A stretch of 5,022 nucleotides of DNA from Planctomycetaceae bacterium. Its GTDB lineage: Bacteria > Planctomycetota > Planctomycetia > Pirellulales > Thermoguttaceae. Shown piece after piece: positions 1-5,022 of this stretch; the first letter of the stretch is position 1; each line of letters begins with the position of its first letter. The notes beneath the pieces are model-generated. The model searched no databases. It was given only the letters and a program-made list of their open reading frames with translations, and was not told the DNA's origin. A program made the position numbers and the translations under genes. The stretch spans positions 1 through 5,022 of the forward strand of contig JAITQJ010000193.1 in assembly GCA_031288955.1 (NCBI GenBank). The letters run 5' to 3'.

Positions 1-184
1 CACTGTACGGCAGACGAAGACCGGTATATTCACCTTCTATCAAACGTTATAACAGCAGAACACTTTTTTAGAAAGAGGGGCGTTTCGTCTTATCGCCGTC
101 TTACGACGGCGGCTCTGATTTTTGTTGCCGCTGCCGTTATTTATGTCTGCCGAACACGAAGGAACCGATACGAGACATCGCTAC
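1..184. other. Left-edge intergenic stretch, no confident gene
   Basis: This stretch follows the sulfatase stop and holds one copy of the hairpin repeat (95-118). Three short reading frames run off the left edge and none is convincing. On the plus strand, positions 1-291 are open for 96 codons without a start and encode a hydrophobic stretch (TTAALIFVAAAVIYV) flanked by arginines. This frame uses many AGA, AGG, CGA and ATA codons, contains the hairpin, and overlaps the sulfatase 3' end antisense. A second plus frame ends in TAA at 49-51 after 16 codons (ending FTFYQTL) and could be the tail of a convergent gene. On the minus strand, a frame starting with TTG at 43 reads MIEGEYTGLRLPYS with good codons but no Shine-Dalgarno sequence. 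Which neighbour is real cannot be settled here. Confidence 0.4.
95..118 (-). repeat. Hairpin repeat element, copy A (downstream of sulfatase)
   Basis: On the plus strand this is a stem GCCGTC / GACGGC around a TTAC loop, followed by GGCTCTGA. Positions 94 and 111 extend the stem to 7 bp. Read on the minus strand, the loop becomes C-GUAA-G, a GNRA tetraloop, so the minus strand (the strand of all genes here) is the likely RNA orientation. It matches copy B at 1631-1654 in 20 of 24 positions, and the four differences form two compensated base pairs. On the minus strand no T-run follows the stem, so it is not a classical terminator for the sulfatase. On the plus strand a TTTTT run lies 8 bases after the stem, which is further than usual. 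Strand and function are inferred. Confidence 0.6.
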
Positions 185-1621
185 TCAAAAATGCTTCTCA
201 ATTCTTCCAGCCGGTCGAACACCCAGTCCAAGATTGCCGCCCTCGCCCAACTCCGCCCGGATTTCCTTCGCTGCCGCTTGCAGCCGTTTGACAATTTCCG
301 GGTGTTGCTGCGAAACGTCTGTCGTTTCGCTCACGTCGTTTTGCAAATCGTACAGCACCAACTCTGTTTTCTGCTGGGCGTACTGTCCCGGTGAACCGTT
401 TTTGCCGGGTTCCCGTCCCTCCATTGTCCGGTACTGATGCGGCAAGACCAACTTCCAGCGGTTATCCCGCACGGCTTGGAGTTGCCTGCTGTAATAAATC
501 GGATAAGCCGTATGCGGCGAAACAGCATTCTTTTCCCCGAAAAGCAGCGGGCGGATGTCTTTGCCGTCAATTTTCTTTTCCGGCAGCGCAGCACCAATCA
601 GATGAGCAACCGTCGGCAGTATATCAATCGTGGACGCAAGTTCATCGCAGCGTGTATTTGCCGGTATTTTACCGGGATACCAAAATACCGCCGGTTCACG
701 GACACCGCCTTCAAATGATGTTCCTTTCCCTTCCCGCAGCGGTTTTGCGCTGCCGGCGTGATTGCCGAAGTTTAACCACGGTCCGTTATCGGCGGTGAAC
801 ACCACCAGCGTTTTCTTATCAAGATTCAACCGGCGTATCGTATCAAGAATCTGACCGACCGACCAATCCAGTTCCATAACAACATCGCCGAAAAGTCCTT
901 TGCCGCTTTTTCCGGCAAACTTATCGCTGACGAACAGCGGAACGTGAACCATTGAATGGGGAACGTACAGAAAGAACGGCTTGTCCTTGTTCTTTTCGAT
1001 AAACTGCACTGCCCGCTCCGTGTAACGGGTTGTCAGCGTTTTCTGAATTTCCGGCGAGAGATTTTCACCGATAGATTCGGAACCTTCGATGAACCGTAAC
1101 GGCGGATAATTCCGTTTGTTTTTTGCCGCCTGTTCCGGGAATTGCGCTACGTCAGTGTGCCGGTTCCACATATCATTGGAATACGGCAGCCCGAAAAATT
1201 CATCGAATCCCTGTTGGAGCGGCAGAAACTCCGGCTTATCGCCGAGATGCCATTTTCCGAAAATGGCGGTTGCATAATTTTTCTTTTTTGCCACTTCGGC
1301 AATCGTTTCCTCTTCGGGATTCAAGCCGATGGGCGAATTCGGCGGCAGCGCACCGCTAATGTTCACCCGCCGGTGATAACAGCCGGTCATCAAAGCGGAA
1401 CGGGAAGCGGAACAAACTGCCGAAGGAACGATGAAGTTCGTGAAACGCCGTCCTTGTGCCGCCATCTTGTCCAGATTTGGGGTTGGAACATCAGAGCCGA
1501 ACGGTCCGATGTCGGCGTATCCCATATCGTCAATGAATATCACAACGACATTCGGCGTTTCCTCTGCAAGAGCAAACGAACAAAAAAGAACAAAGCAAAG
1601 AGAAGGAAAAAAAGTTTTCAT
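185..1621 (-). CDS. Secreted Cys-type sulfatase (arylsulfatase A-like, family S1)
   Basis: This 478-residue enzyme is predicted to hydrolyse sulfate esters outside the cytoplasm, probably on sulfated polysaccharides, though the substrate cannot be read from the sequence. Residues 1-19 form a signal peptide (Lys2, hydrophobic core, ALA before EE) that fits signal peptidase I; Cys14 is not in a proper lipobox. The catalytic set is complete: Asp31-Asp32 for metal binding, Cys70 in C-S-A-S-R (70-74) as the residue converted to formylglycine, GKWHLG (122-127) with Lys123 and His125, His222, the second metal pair Asp278-Asn279 in FTADNG, and Lys293. The C-terminal part (about 370-478) is the usual small subdomain. 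Maturation needs a formylglycine-generating enzyme, which is not encoded here. The start is the ATG at 1621, 37 bases after the EF-G stop, because it begins the signal peptide; no Shine-Dalgarno sequence is visible. Family assignment is firm. Confidence 0.95.
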   Translation of the reverse strand: MKTFFPSLCFVLFCSFALAEETPNVVVIFIDDMGYADIGPFGSDVPTPNLDKMAAQGRRFTNFIVPSAVCSASRSALMTGCYHRRVNISGALPPNSPIGLNPEEETIAEVAKKKNYATAIFGKWHLGDKPEFLPLQQGFDEFFGLPYSNDMWNRHTDVAQFPEQAAKNKRNYPPLRFIEGSESIGENLSPEIQKTLTTRYTERAVQFIEKNKDKPFFLYVPHSMVHVPLFVSDKFAGKSGKGLFGDVVMELDWSVGQILDTIRRLNLDKKTLVVFTADNGPWLNFGNHAGSAKPLREGKGTSFEGGVREPAVFWYPGKIPANTRCDELASTIDILPTVAHLIGAALPEKKIDGKDIRPLLFGEKNAVSPHTAYPIYYSRQLQAVRDNRWKLVLPHQYRTMEGREPGKNGSPGQYAQQKTELVLYDLQNDVSETTDVSQQHPEIVKRLQAAAKEIRAELGEGGNLGLGVRPAGRIEKHF

Positions 1622-1630
1622 ATTTTTATT

Positions 1631-1654
1631 GCAATCTTACGATTGCGGCTCTGA
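1631..1654 (-). repeat. Hairpin repeat element, copy B (between EF-G and sulfatase)
   Basis: On the plus strand this is a 6-bp stem GCAATC / GATTGC around a TTAC loop, followed by GGCTCTGA. In the minus-strand transcript the order is UCAGAGCC, then the stem closed by a C-GUAA-G (GNRA) loop, about 9 bases before the sulfatase ATG at 1621. Compared with copy A, the pairs C97-G108 and G98-C107 are replaced by A1633-T1644 and A1634-T1643, so pairing is kept while sequence changes. No T-run follows on either strand at terminator distance. Its place in the EF-G/sulfatase gap would allow a role in RNA processing or in access to the sulfatase start, but that is inference; it could equally be a REP-like extragenic element. 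Confidence 0.6.
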
Positions 1655-1658
1655 ATTT

Positions 1659-3779
1659 CTAACCCTTCTGTTCTTTTCGTTCTTTGATGATTGTCTCTTG
1701 AATCGAGTTGGGAACCTTTTTGTATTTGGAGAATTCCATTGAGAATGTTCCCTGTCCCTGCGTCATACTGCGCAGCGTTGTTGAATAGCCGAACGTTTCG
1801 GCAAGCGGTATCTCGCCTTCAATCCGCGTTACTGCTCCCAACGTTTCCGTTACAGTAATCAAACCCCGGCGGGAATTCAAATCGCCCACCACGTTGCCCT
1901 GAAAGTTGCTCGGACACTCTATTTCCAAACGCATCACCGGCTCCAATAACGTCGGCTTCATACGGGGAAACGTTTCCCGCAATGCCGTCTGCGCACAAAT
2001 TCGGAACGCTAAATCCGAACTATCAACGGCGTGAAACGAACCGTCATCGACCAAAATACTCAAGCCGACAACCGGAAAACCGGCAACGGGTCCCTTTTCC
2101 AGCGAACCGCGAAAACCCTTTTCAATAGCCGGTATGTAGTTCGACGGAATCGTTCCGCCGACAATCTTTTCCTCGAATATAAACGTTTCTGTAACAGGAA
2201 CGGTTTCACCGGTCTTTTCGTCCGTTTTCGTTTCAGGAATCGGCTTCATCTTGCCGACAATGTGAGCGAACTGCCCGCTTCCGCCGGACTGCTTTTTATG
2301 CTTTATATCGAATTCCACCGCCGTTGTCGGTGCTTCCCGATAATTCACCTTCGGCGGCGACGTTTCCACATCAACTTTGTATTCACGGCGAATCCGTTCA
2401 ACATACACGTCCAAATGCAACTCGCCCATTCCCGCCATCAGTGTCTCGCCGCTTTCGGGGTCGGTCGAAATGGAAAGCGTCGGGTCTTCCTTGCGGAACC
2501 GGTACAACGCCTTACTCAACCGGTCGGCATCCTTTGTCGCCTTCGATTTAATCGCAATCTGAATGACCGGTTCAGGAACGTACATTGATTCCAATGTACA
2601 AAAATCTTTTTCAGACGAAAACGTATCACCGCTGGAACAATCAATTCCGATGACGGCAACGATGTCTCCCGCCTCGGCATTGTCAATTTCCTCGCGGCTG
2701 TCGGCGTGCATACGGAAAATCCGGCTTACACGCTGTTTTTCGCCGGTACGCTGATTGTAATACGTTTCTCCTTTGGCAATCGTTCCCTGATAAATGCGGA
2801 TAAACGTCAACGTGCCGTAAGGGTCTTCGATAATTTTGAACGCCATTGCAACAGACGGCGACAGCGGGTCGGCAACGAGTTTCATCCGGGCATCGTCATC
2901 TGTTTGGTCATAGCCGTATTTCCAAGCGTAATTGTCATTGTCCAGCGGAGACGGCAGATACCGTCCAACGGCATCAAGCAGCGGCTGCACCCCTTTATTC
3001 TTATATGCTGTTGCCAAAAAGACCGGCGTTAAAGCACGAGACCAAACGGCTTTACGCACGATTTCGTGAATCATTTCGACCGGCGGTTCTTTTTCTTCGA
3101 GGAGTATTTCCATCAATTCGTCGCTGAACATCGCCAACGCTTCGAGAAGATGCTGCCGCATTGATTTTGCCTCTTCGGCAAGAGCGGACGGGATTTCCTC
3201 GTAACGGATTTTTTCCCCCTGTTCACCGTCAAAGTAGACGGCTTTTTGTTCAACGAGGTCAATAACACCCTCGAAACCGGCTTCTTTGCCAATCGGAATT
3301 TGCATCAGCACGGCATCGCAGTCAAGTTTTTCTTTAAGTTGTTTGACAACGCGGTACGGGTCGGCACCGGTTCTATCCATCTTATTGACAAGAGCGAGAC
3401 GGGGAATTTTATACCGCTTCATTTGGCGGTCAATCGTAATAGACTGCGCCTGTACACCGCCGACAGAACAGAGGACGAGAACGGCACCATCGAGAACGCG
3501 GAGGCTTCTTTCGACTTCAACGGTGAAATCAACGTGTCCCGGCGTGTCTATCAGGTTGATAAAATGTCCCATCCATTCAACACTCGTGGCGGCACTGGTG
3601 ATAGTGATGCCGCGTTCCTGTTCGAGTTCCATATGGTCCATCGTGGCACTGCCGTCGTGGACTTCACCGATTTTGTACGATTTTCCGGTGTAAAAGAGAA
3701 TACGTTCGCTGAGCGTGGTTTTGCCGGAGTCGATGTGGGCGGAAATACCGATATTGCGGAGTTTTTCGATGTTAGACAT
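1659..3779 (-). CDS. fusA: Elongation factor G, spdEFG1/mtEFG1-like
   Basis: This is a translational GTPase that drives tRNA-mRNA translocation on the ribosome. The 706-residue protein has the full EF-G layout: a G domain with P-loop AHIDSGKTT (14-22), switch I ending in RGITI (56-60), DTPGH (78-82) and NKMD (132-135); a G' insert (about 160-255); domain II (about 305-400); domain III with MGELHLDVYVERIRREY (451-467); domain IV (about 482-605) with tip residue His583 in FHAVDSS; and domain V to the end. AHIDSGKTT instead of AHVDAGKTT, with LRVLDGAVLVLCSVGGVQ, resembles mitochondrial EFG1 and its bacterial relatives (spdEFG1). Domain IV carries a somewhat longer, charged loop near 512-532. The ATG at 3779 (MSNIEKLRNIGISAH) fits the family N-terminus; an in-frame ATG at 3833 would add 18 atypical residues. 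Neither start has a good Shine-Dalgarno sequence. The gene is not in an rpsL-rpsG-tuf cluster, and the symbol fusA follows the general EF-G name. Confidence 0.97.
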   Translation of the reverse strand: MSNIEKLRNIGISAHIDSGKTTLSERILFYTGKSYKIGEVHDGSATMDHMELEQERGITITSAATSVEWMGHFINLIDTPGHVDFTVEVERSLRVLDGAVLVLCSVGGVQAQSITIDRQMKRYKIPRLALVNKMDRTGADPYRVVKQLKEKLDCDAVLMQIPIGKEAGFEGVIDLVEQKAVYFDGEQGEKIRYEEIPSALAEEAKSMRQHLLEALAMFSDELMEILLEEKEPPVEMIHEIVRKAVWSRALTPVFLATAYKNKGVQPLLDAVGRYLPSPLDNDNYAWKYGYDQTDDDARMKLVADPLSPSVAMAFKIIEDPYGTLTFIRIYQGTIAKGETYYNQRTGEKQRVSRIFRMHADSREEIDNAEAGDIVAVIGIDCSSGDTFSSEKDFCTLESMYVPEPVIQIAIKSKATKDADRLSKALYRFRKEDPTLSISTDPESGETLMAGMGELHLDVYVERIRREYKVDVETSPPKVNYREAPTTAVEFDIKHKKQSGGSGQFAHIVGKMKPIPETKTDEKTGETVPVTETFIFEEKIVGGTIPSNYIPAIEKGFRGSLEKGPVAGFPVVGLSILVDDGSFHAVDSSDLAFRICAQTALRETFPRMKPTLLEPVMRLEIECPSNFQGNVVGDLNSRRGLITVTETLGAVTRIEGEIPLAETFGYSTTLRSMTQGQGTFSMEFSKYKKVPNSIQETIIKERKEQKG

Positions 3780-3865
3780 AGTTTCGCCGGTCTTTTTGTG
3801 AGCGGTTTTGGGTCTCTCGGTCAGTGTTATCATTGCGATTTTTGTACTTTTTTACAGAAACGTTC

Positions 3866-3893
3866 ATTGTACCACAATCGCTAAAACTGTACA
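3866..3893 (-). promoter_or_regulatory. Predicted extended -10 promoter of EF-G gene
   Basis: On the minus strand a TACAAT box (3866-3871, 5 of 6 to TATAAT) is directly preceded by TGG, giving an extended -10 (TGnTACAAT). A weaker -35 candidate, TGTACA (3888-3893, 4 of 6), lies 16 bases further upstream. Transcription would begin near 3859, giving a leader of about 80 bases to the ATG at 3779 or about 26 bases to the ATG at 3833. The -35 candidate lies inside the 10-bp palindrome ACTGTACAGT (3886-3895). The promoter sits between the rpsP terminator and the EF-G start, as expected for a separate unit. Confidence 0.6.
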
Positions 3894-3981
3894 GTAGAAC
3901 CGGAGACCGAACTACGAAGAATTGATGTAATCCGATTCACCGCATTTTTCATATCTTTTGAGGTGTTTACACTGACAAGAC

Positions 3982-4015
3982 AAAAAAACCGCAGCACGGG
4001 ACGGAAAGCCCTGCG
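3982..4015 (-). terminator. Intrinsic terminator of rpsP
   Basis: On the minus strand, about 20 bases after the rpsP stop, an imperfect GC-rich hairpin is followed at once by GG and seven T residues (3982-3988). It can pair either as CGCAG with CTGCG as outer arms, or as GCAGGG with CCCgTGC carrying a one-base bulge. Both foldings leave the T-run in the right place. It separates rpsP from the EF-G gene. Confidence 0.75.
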
Positions 4016-4035
4016 TACGCCAATCATCTTGTACA

Positions 4036-4506
4036 TCAGTTTTCTGCCGTTTCAGCAACGGGGGCGGTTCCAGCAGAGGCAGCGTCTTCAACAGGAATAT
4101 CCGTTTCTGCCGGAGCGGTTTTGGCTTGCGGCTGTGCCTTGTCTCTCTTCTTTTTCGGCTGCTGTTTTTGCGGTTTCGGCAAATCGGTTGGAACTTCTGG
4201 ACGGCGGCGTTCCACACTCAAGCGTTCGAGAGCCGCTTTCTGCTGTTCGAGATGTGTTCCCTTCGAGCCGTATTTTTTGATGAGAACAGCGACTTTATCT
4301 GAAGGTTGTGCGCCGACACTGACCCAGTAATCGATTCGTTCGCCGTTCAGACGGGTTCGAGCATCCGTTTCCGGTACCATCGGGTCATAATACCCGACTT
4401 CTTCGAGAACTCTTCCGTCGCGGGGCGAGCGGACATCGGTTACACAAACACGGAAAAACGGTCTGTGAAGACGACCGAATTTTTTCATACGGATACGAAC
4501 TGCCAA
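4036..4506 (-). CDS. rpsP: 30S ribosomal protein S16 with C-terminal extension
   Basis: S16 binds 16S rRNA in the body of the small subunit and is needed for its assembly. Residues 1 to about 80 are the S16 core: MAVRIRMKKFGRLHRPFFR at the N-terminus, then VTDVRSPRDGRVLEEVGYYDP, the RTRLNGERIDYWVSVGAQPSD segment written here as RTRLNGERIDYW (51-62) and VGAQPSDKV (64-72), and LIKKYG (75-80). A charged helix (about 85-102) follows, then a low-complexity tail (103-156) first rich in Pro, Lys and Gln and then in Ala, Glu, Pro and Thr. The usual length is about 80-100 residues, so the tail is an addition. The start is TTG at 4506: it gives the family N-terminus and lies 5 bases after a full AGGAGG. 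The next in-frame Met (residue 7) would remove the first strand. It has its own promoter and terminator, and the usual partners rimM, trmD and rplS are absent downstream. Confidence 0.96.
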   Translation of the reverse strand: MAVRIRMKKFGRLHRPFFRVCVTDVRSPRDGRVLEEVGYYDPMVPETDARTRLNGERIDYWVSVGAQPSDKVAVLIKKYGSKGTHLEQQKAALERLSVERRRPEVPTDLPKPQKQQPKKKRDKAQPQAKTAPAETDIPVEDAASAGTAPVAETAEN

Positions 4507-4511
4507 CGGAA

Positions 4512-4517
4512 CCTCCT
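4512..4517 (-). promoter_or_regulatory. Ribosome binding site that fixes the rpsP TTG start
   Basis: The minus strand reads AGGAGG, a perfect Shine-Dalgarno core, with a 5-base spacer (TTCCG) before TTG at 4506. It is the only strong Shine-Dalgarno sequence seen upstream of a gene in this window and decides for the TTG start over the ATG six codons further in. Confidence 0.85.
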
Positions 4518-4544
4518 AGAATAATGAACTGACTGCGTTGCACT

Positions 4545-4572
4545 ATTCTACCGCAATCCGCTGCCGAGTCAA
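4545..4572 (-). promoter_or_regulatory. Predicted sigma70-type promoter of rpsP
   Basis: On the minus strand a -35 box TTGACT (4567-4572, 5 of 6) and a -10 box TAGAAT (4545-4550, 5 of 6) are separated by 16 bases. Transcription would begin near 4538, leaving a leader of about 32 bases that contains AGGAGG. It lies just downstream of the terminator of the PEP-CTERM gene, so rpsP is a separate unit. Confidence 0.8.
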
Positions 4573-4612
4573 GGGGGAAAGCCTGCCGGTTAACTAACGC
4601 CAAACAGATAAT

Positions 4613-4649
4613 AAAAAAAACGGATACGGTTTGAAACCGTACCCGTTTT
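4613..4649 (-). terminator. Strong intrinsic terminator of the PEP-CTERM gene
   Basis: On the minus strand the arms AAAACGGGTACGGTTT and AAACCGTATCCGTTTT pair over up to 16 positions around a single central base, with one G-U wobble and no mismatches; the innermost pairs would open to form the loop. The second arm runs into a stretch of eight or more T residues (4613-4620). It begins 22 bases after the PEP-CTERM stop codon. On the plus strand only a short TTTTCT follows, so the minus direction is clearly preferred. Confidence 0.9.
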
Positions 4650-4671
4650 CTCACAACCCACCTCACTCACT

Positions 4672-5022
4672 TTATTTTCTGCGTCTTCTTGCTGCCGCGG
4701 CACCAACAATGCCGAGACCGAATATCAGCATCGTTGCCGGTTCAGGAGCGACCGCAACACCGATGAATGTCTGGCTCACGTGGTTGCCGCCTTCCGGCAT
4801 AAAAACCGTCAGACTCACGCGGTCTTCTGCATAACCAATATCACCCCAACTATCATCGACAATCGCCTTGAACCAACTGTCCAGCGTATTCAGCGTAGCA
4901 TCCAAAACGGTACTGCCCTTGCTGCAACTTAAGAGGGAAATATCACCGTCCCTCAGGTCCAGATTGCTTGCCGTATCGTTGGCGATTTCCCAAACCGCTA
5001 ACTGGAAAATGTTTGCGTATGC
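4672..5022 (-). CDS. PEP-CTERM sorting-signal protein, C-terminal part
   Basis: The frame is open from the right edge to TAA at 4672-4674, giving 116 residues of a longer protein whose start lies outside the window; the TTG at 4905 is internal, since coding continues upstream of it. Residues 91-116 are a typical PEP-CTERM signal: VAPEPATM with the PEP motif at 93-95, a hydrophobic segment (about 97-111) and the basic end RRRRK. In this family the tail anchors the exported protein until an exosortase processes it, usually in bacteria making extracellular polymer. The visible body contains FQLAVWEIANDT (6-17), resembling a motif I associate with secreted PEP-CTERM proteins, then acidic and aromatic sequence including DSWFKAIVDDSWGDIGY. 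The body has no recognised catalytic motif. The target enzyme is not encoded here. The sorting-signal assignment is firm; the function of the body is unknown. Confidence 0.9.
   Translation of the reverse strand, partial: AYANIFQLAVWEIANDTASNLDLRDGDISLLSCSKGSTVLDATLNTLDSWFKAIVDDSWGDIGYAEDRVSLTVFMPEGGNHVSQTFIGVAVAPEPATMLIFGLGIVGAAAARRRRK

Noticed and set aside
94..123. Hairpin copy A as a classical intrinsic terminator
   Set aside because: On the minus strand no T-run follows the stem. On the plus strand the T-run is 8 bases from the stem, and copy B with the same flank lacks a proper T-run.
1565..1621. Sulfatase as a lipoprotein through Cys14
   Set aside because: The sequence before Cys14 is VLF, not a lipobox; ALA at 17-19 fits ordinary signal peptidase cleavage better.
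1142..1654. Plus-strand open frame (170 codons) antisense to the sulfatase N-terminal half
   Set aside because: Covers the conserved sulfatase catalytic region antisense and ends in the hairpin repeat; no independent coding evidence.
2031..2588. Plus-strand open frame (185 codons) inside the EF-G gene
   Set aside because: Antisense shadow of EF-G domains III-IV; composition rich in Arg, Asn and Phe with no family character.
3246..3884. Long plus-strand open frame (212 codons) across the EF-G 5' end
   Set aside because: It is antisense to the highly conserved EF-G G domain, has no ribosome binding site, and its protein shows no recognisable domain.
3886..3895. ACTGTACAGT palindrome as a LexA box
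   Set aside because: The CTGT and ACAG halves are adjacent instead of being separated as in the E. coli-type box, and a single short palindrome is weak evidence.
3912..4217. Minus-strand frame overlapping the rpsP tail and running past its terminator
   Set aside because: It is an alternative frame of the low-complexity rpsP tail and continues through the terminator hairpin and T-run.
4385..4666. Minus-strand frame spanning the PEP-CTERM terminator and rpsP promoter
   Set aside because: It passes through a strong terminator, a promoter and the ribosome binding site of rpsP and overlaps rpsP out of frame.
1..5022. CRISPR array, tRNA, rRNA, insertion sequence or attachment site
   Set aside because: No regularly spaced repeats, cloverleaf, rRNA core sequence, transposase or long terminal inverted repeats were seen on either strand.

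Overview
The window looks like chromosomal DNA of a Planctomycetota bacterium, possibly Pirellulales-like, with balanced base composition. Four points support this: an elongation factor G of the mitochondrial EFG1-like (spdEFG1) type, which is known from spirochaetes, planctomycetes and some former delta-proteobacteria; a secreted Cys-type sulfatase, a family greatly expanded in planctomycetes; a protein ending in a PEP-CTERM sorting signal; and an S16 with a long tail. The phylum is inferred from protein character only and was not confirmed by any search.

All four recognised genes lie on the minus strand, so the transcription order runs from high to low coordinates. (1) 5022-4672: C-terminal part of a PEP-CTERM protein whose start lies beyond the window, followed by a strong intrinsic terminator (4613-4649). 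(2) 4506-4036: rpsP (30S protein S16) with its own sigma70-type promoter (4545-4572), an AGGAGG ribosome binding site, a TTG start and a terminator (3982-4015). (3) 3779-1659: an EF-G gene with an extended -10 promoter (3866-3893). (4) 1621-185: a secreted sulfatase beginning only 37 bases after the EF-G stop, with no visible terminator or promoter in the gap. The last 184 bases (1-184) hold no confident gene.

The first three genes form separate transcription units, while EF-G and the sulfatase may share a transcript. Two are translation genes found outside their usual operons: S16 without rimM-trmD-rplS, and EF-G without rpsL-rpsG-tuf. The other two encode exported proteins.

The least expected signal is a pair of small hairpin elements in the same orientation (95-118 and 1631-1654), one on each side of the sulfatase gene. 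They share the loop and an 8-base flank and differ only by two compensatory base-pair swaps in the stem. They look like copies of a dispersed, structure-conserved extragenic element.
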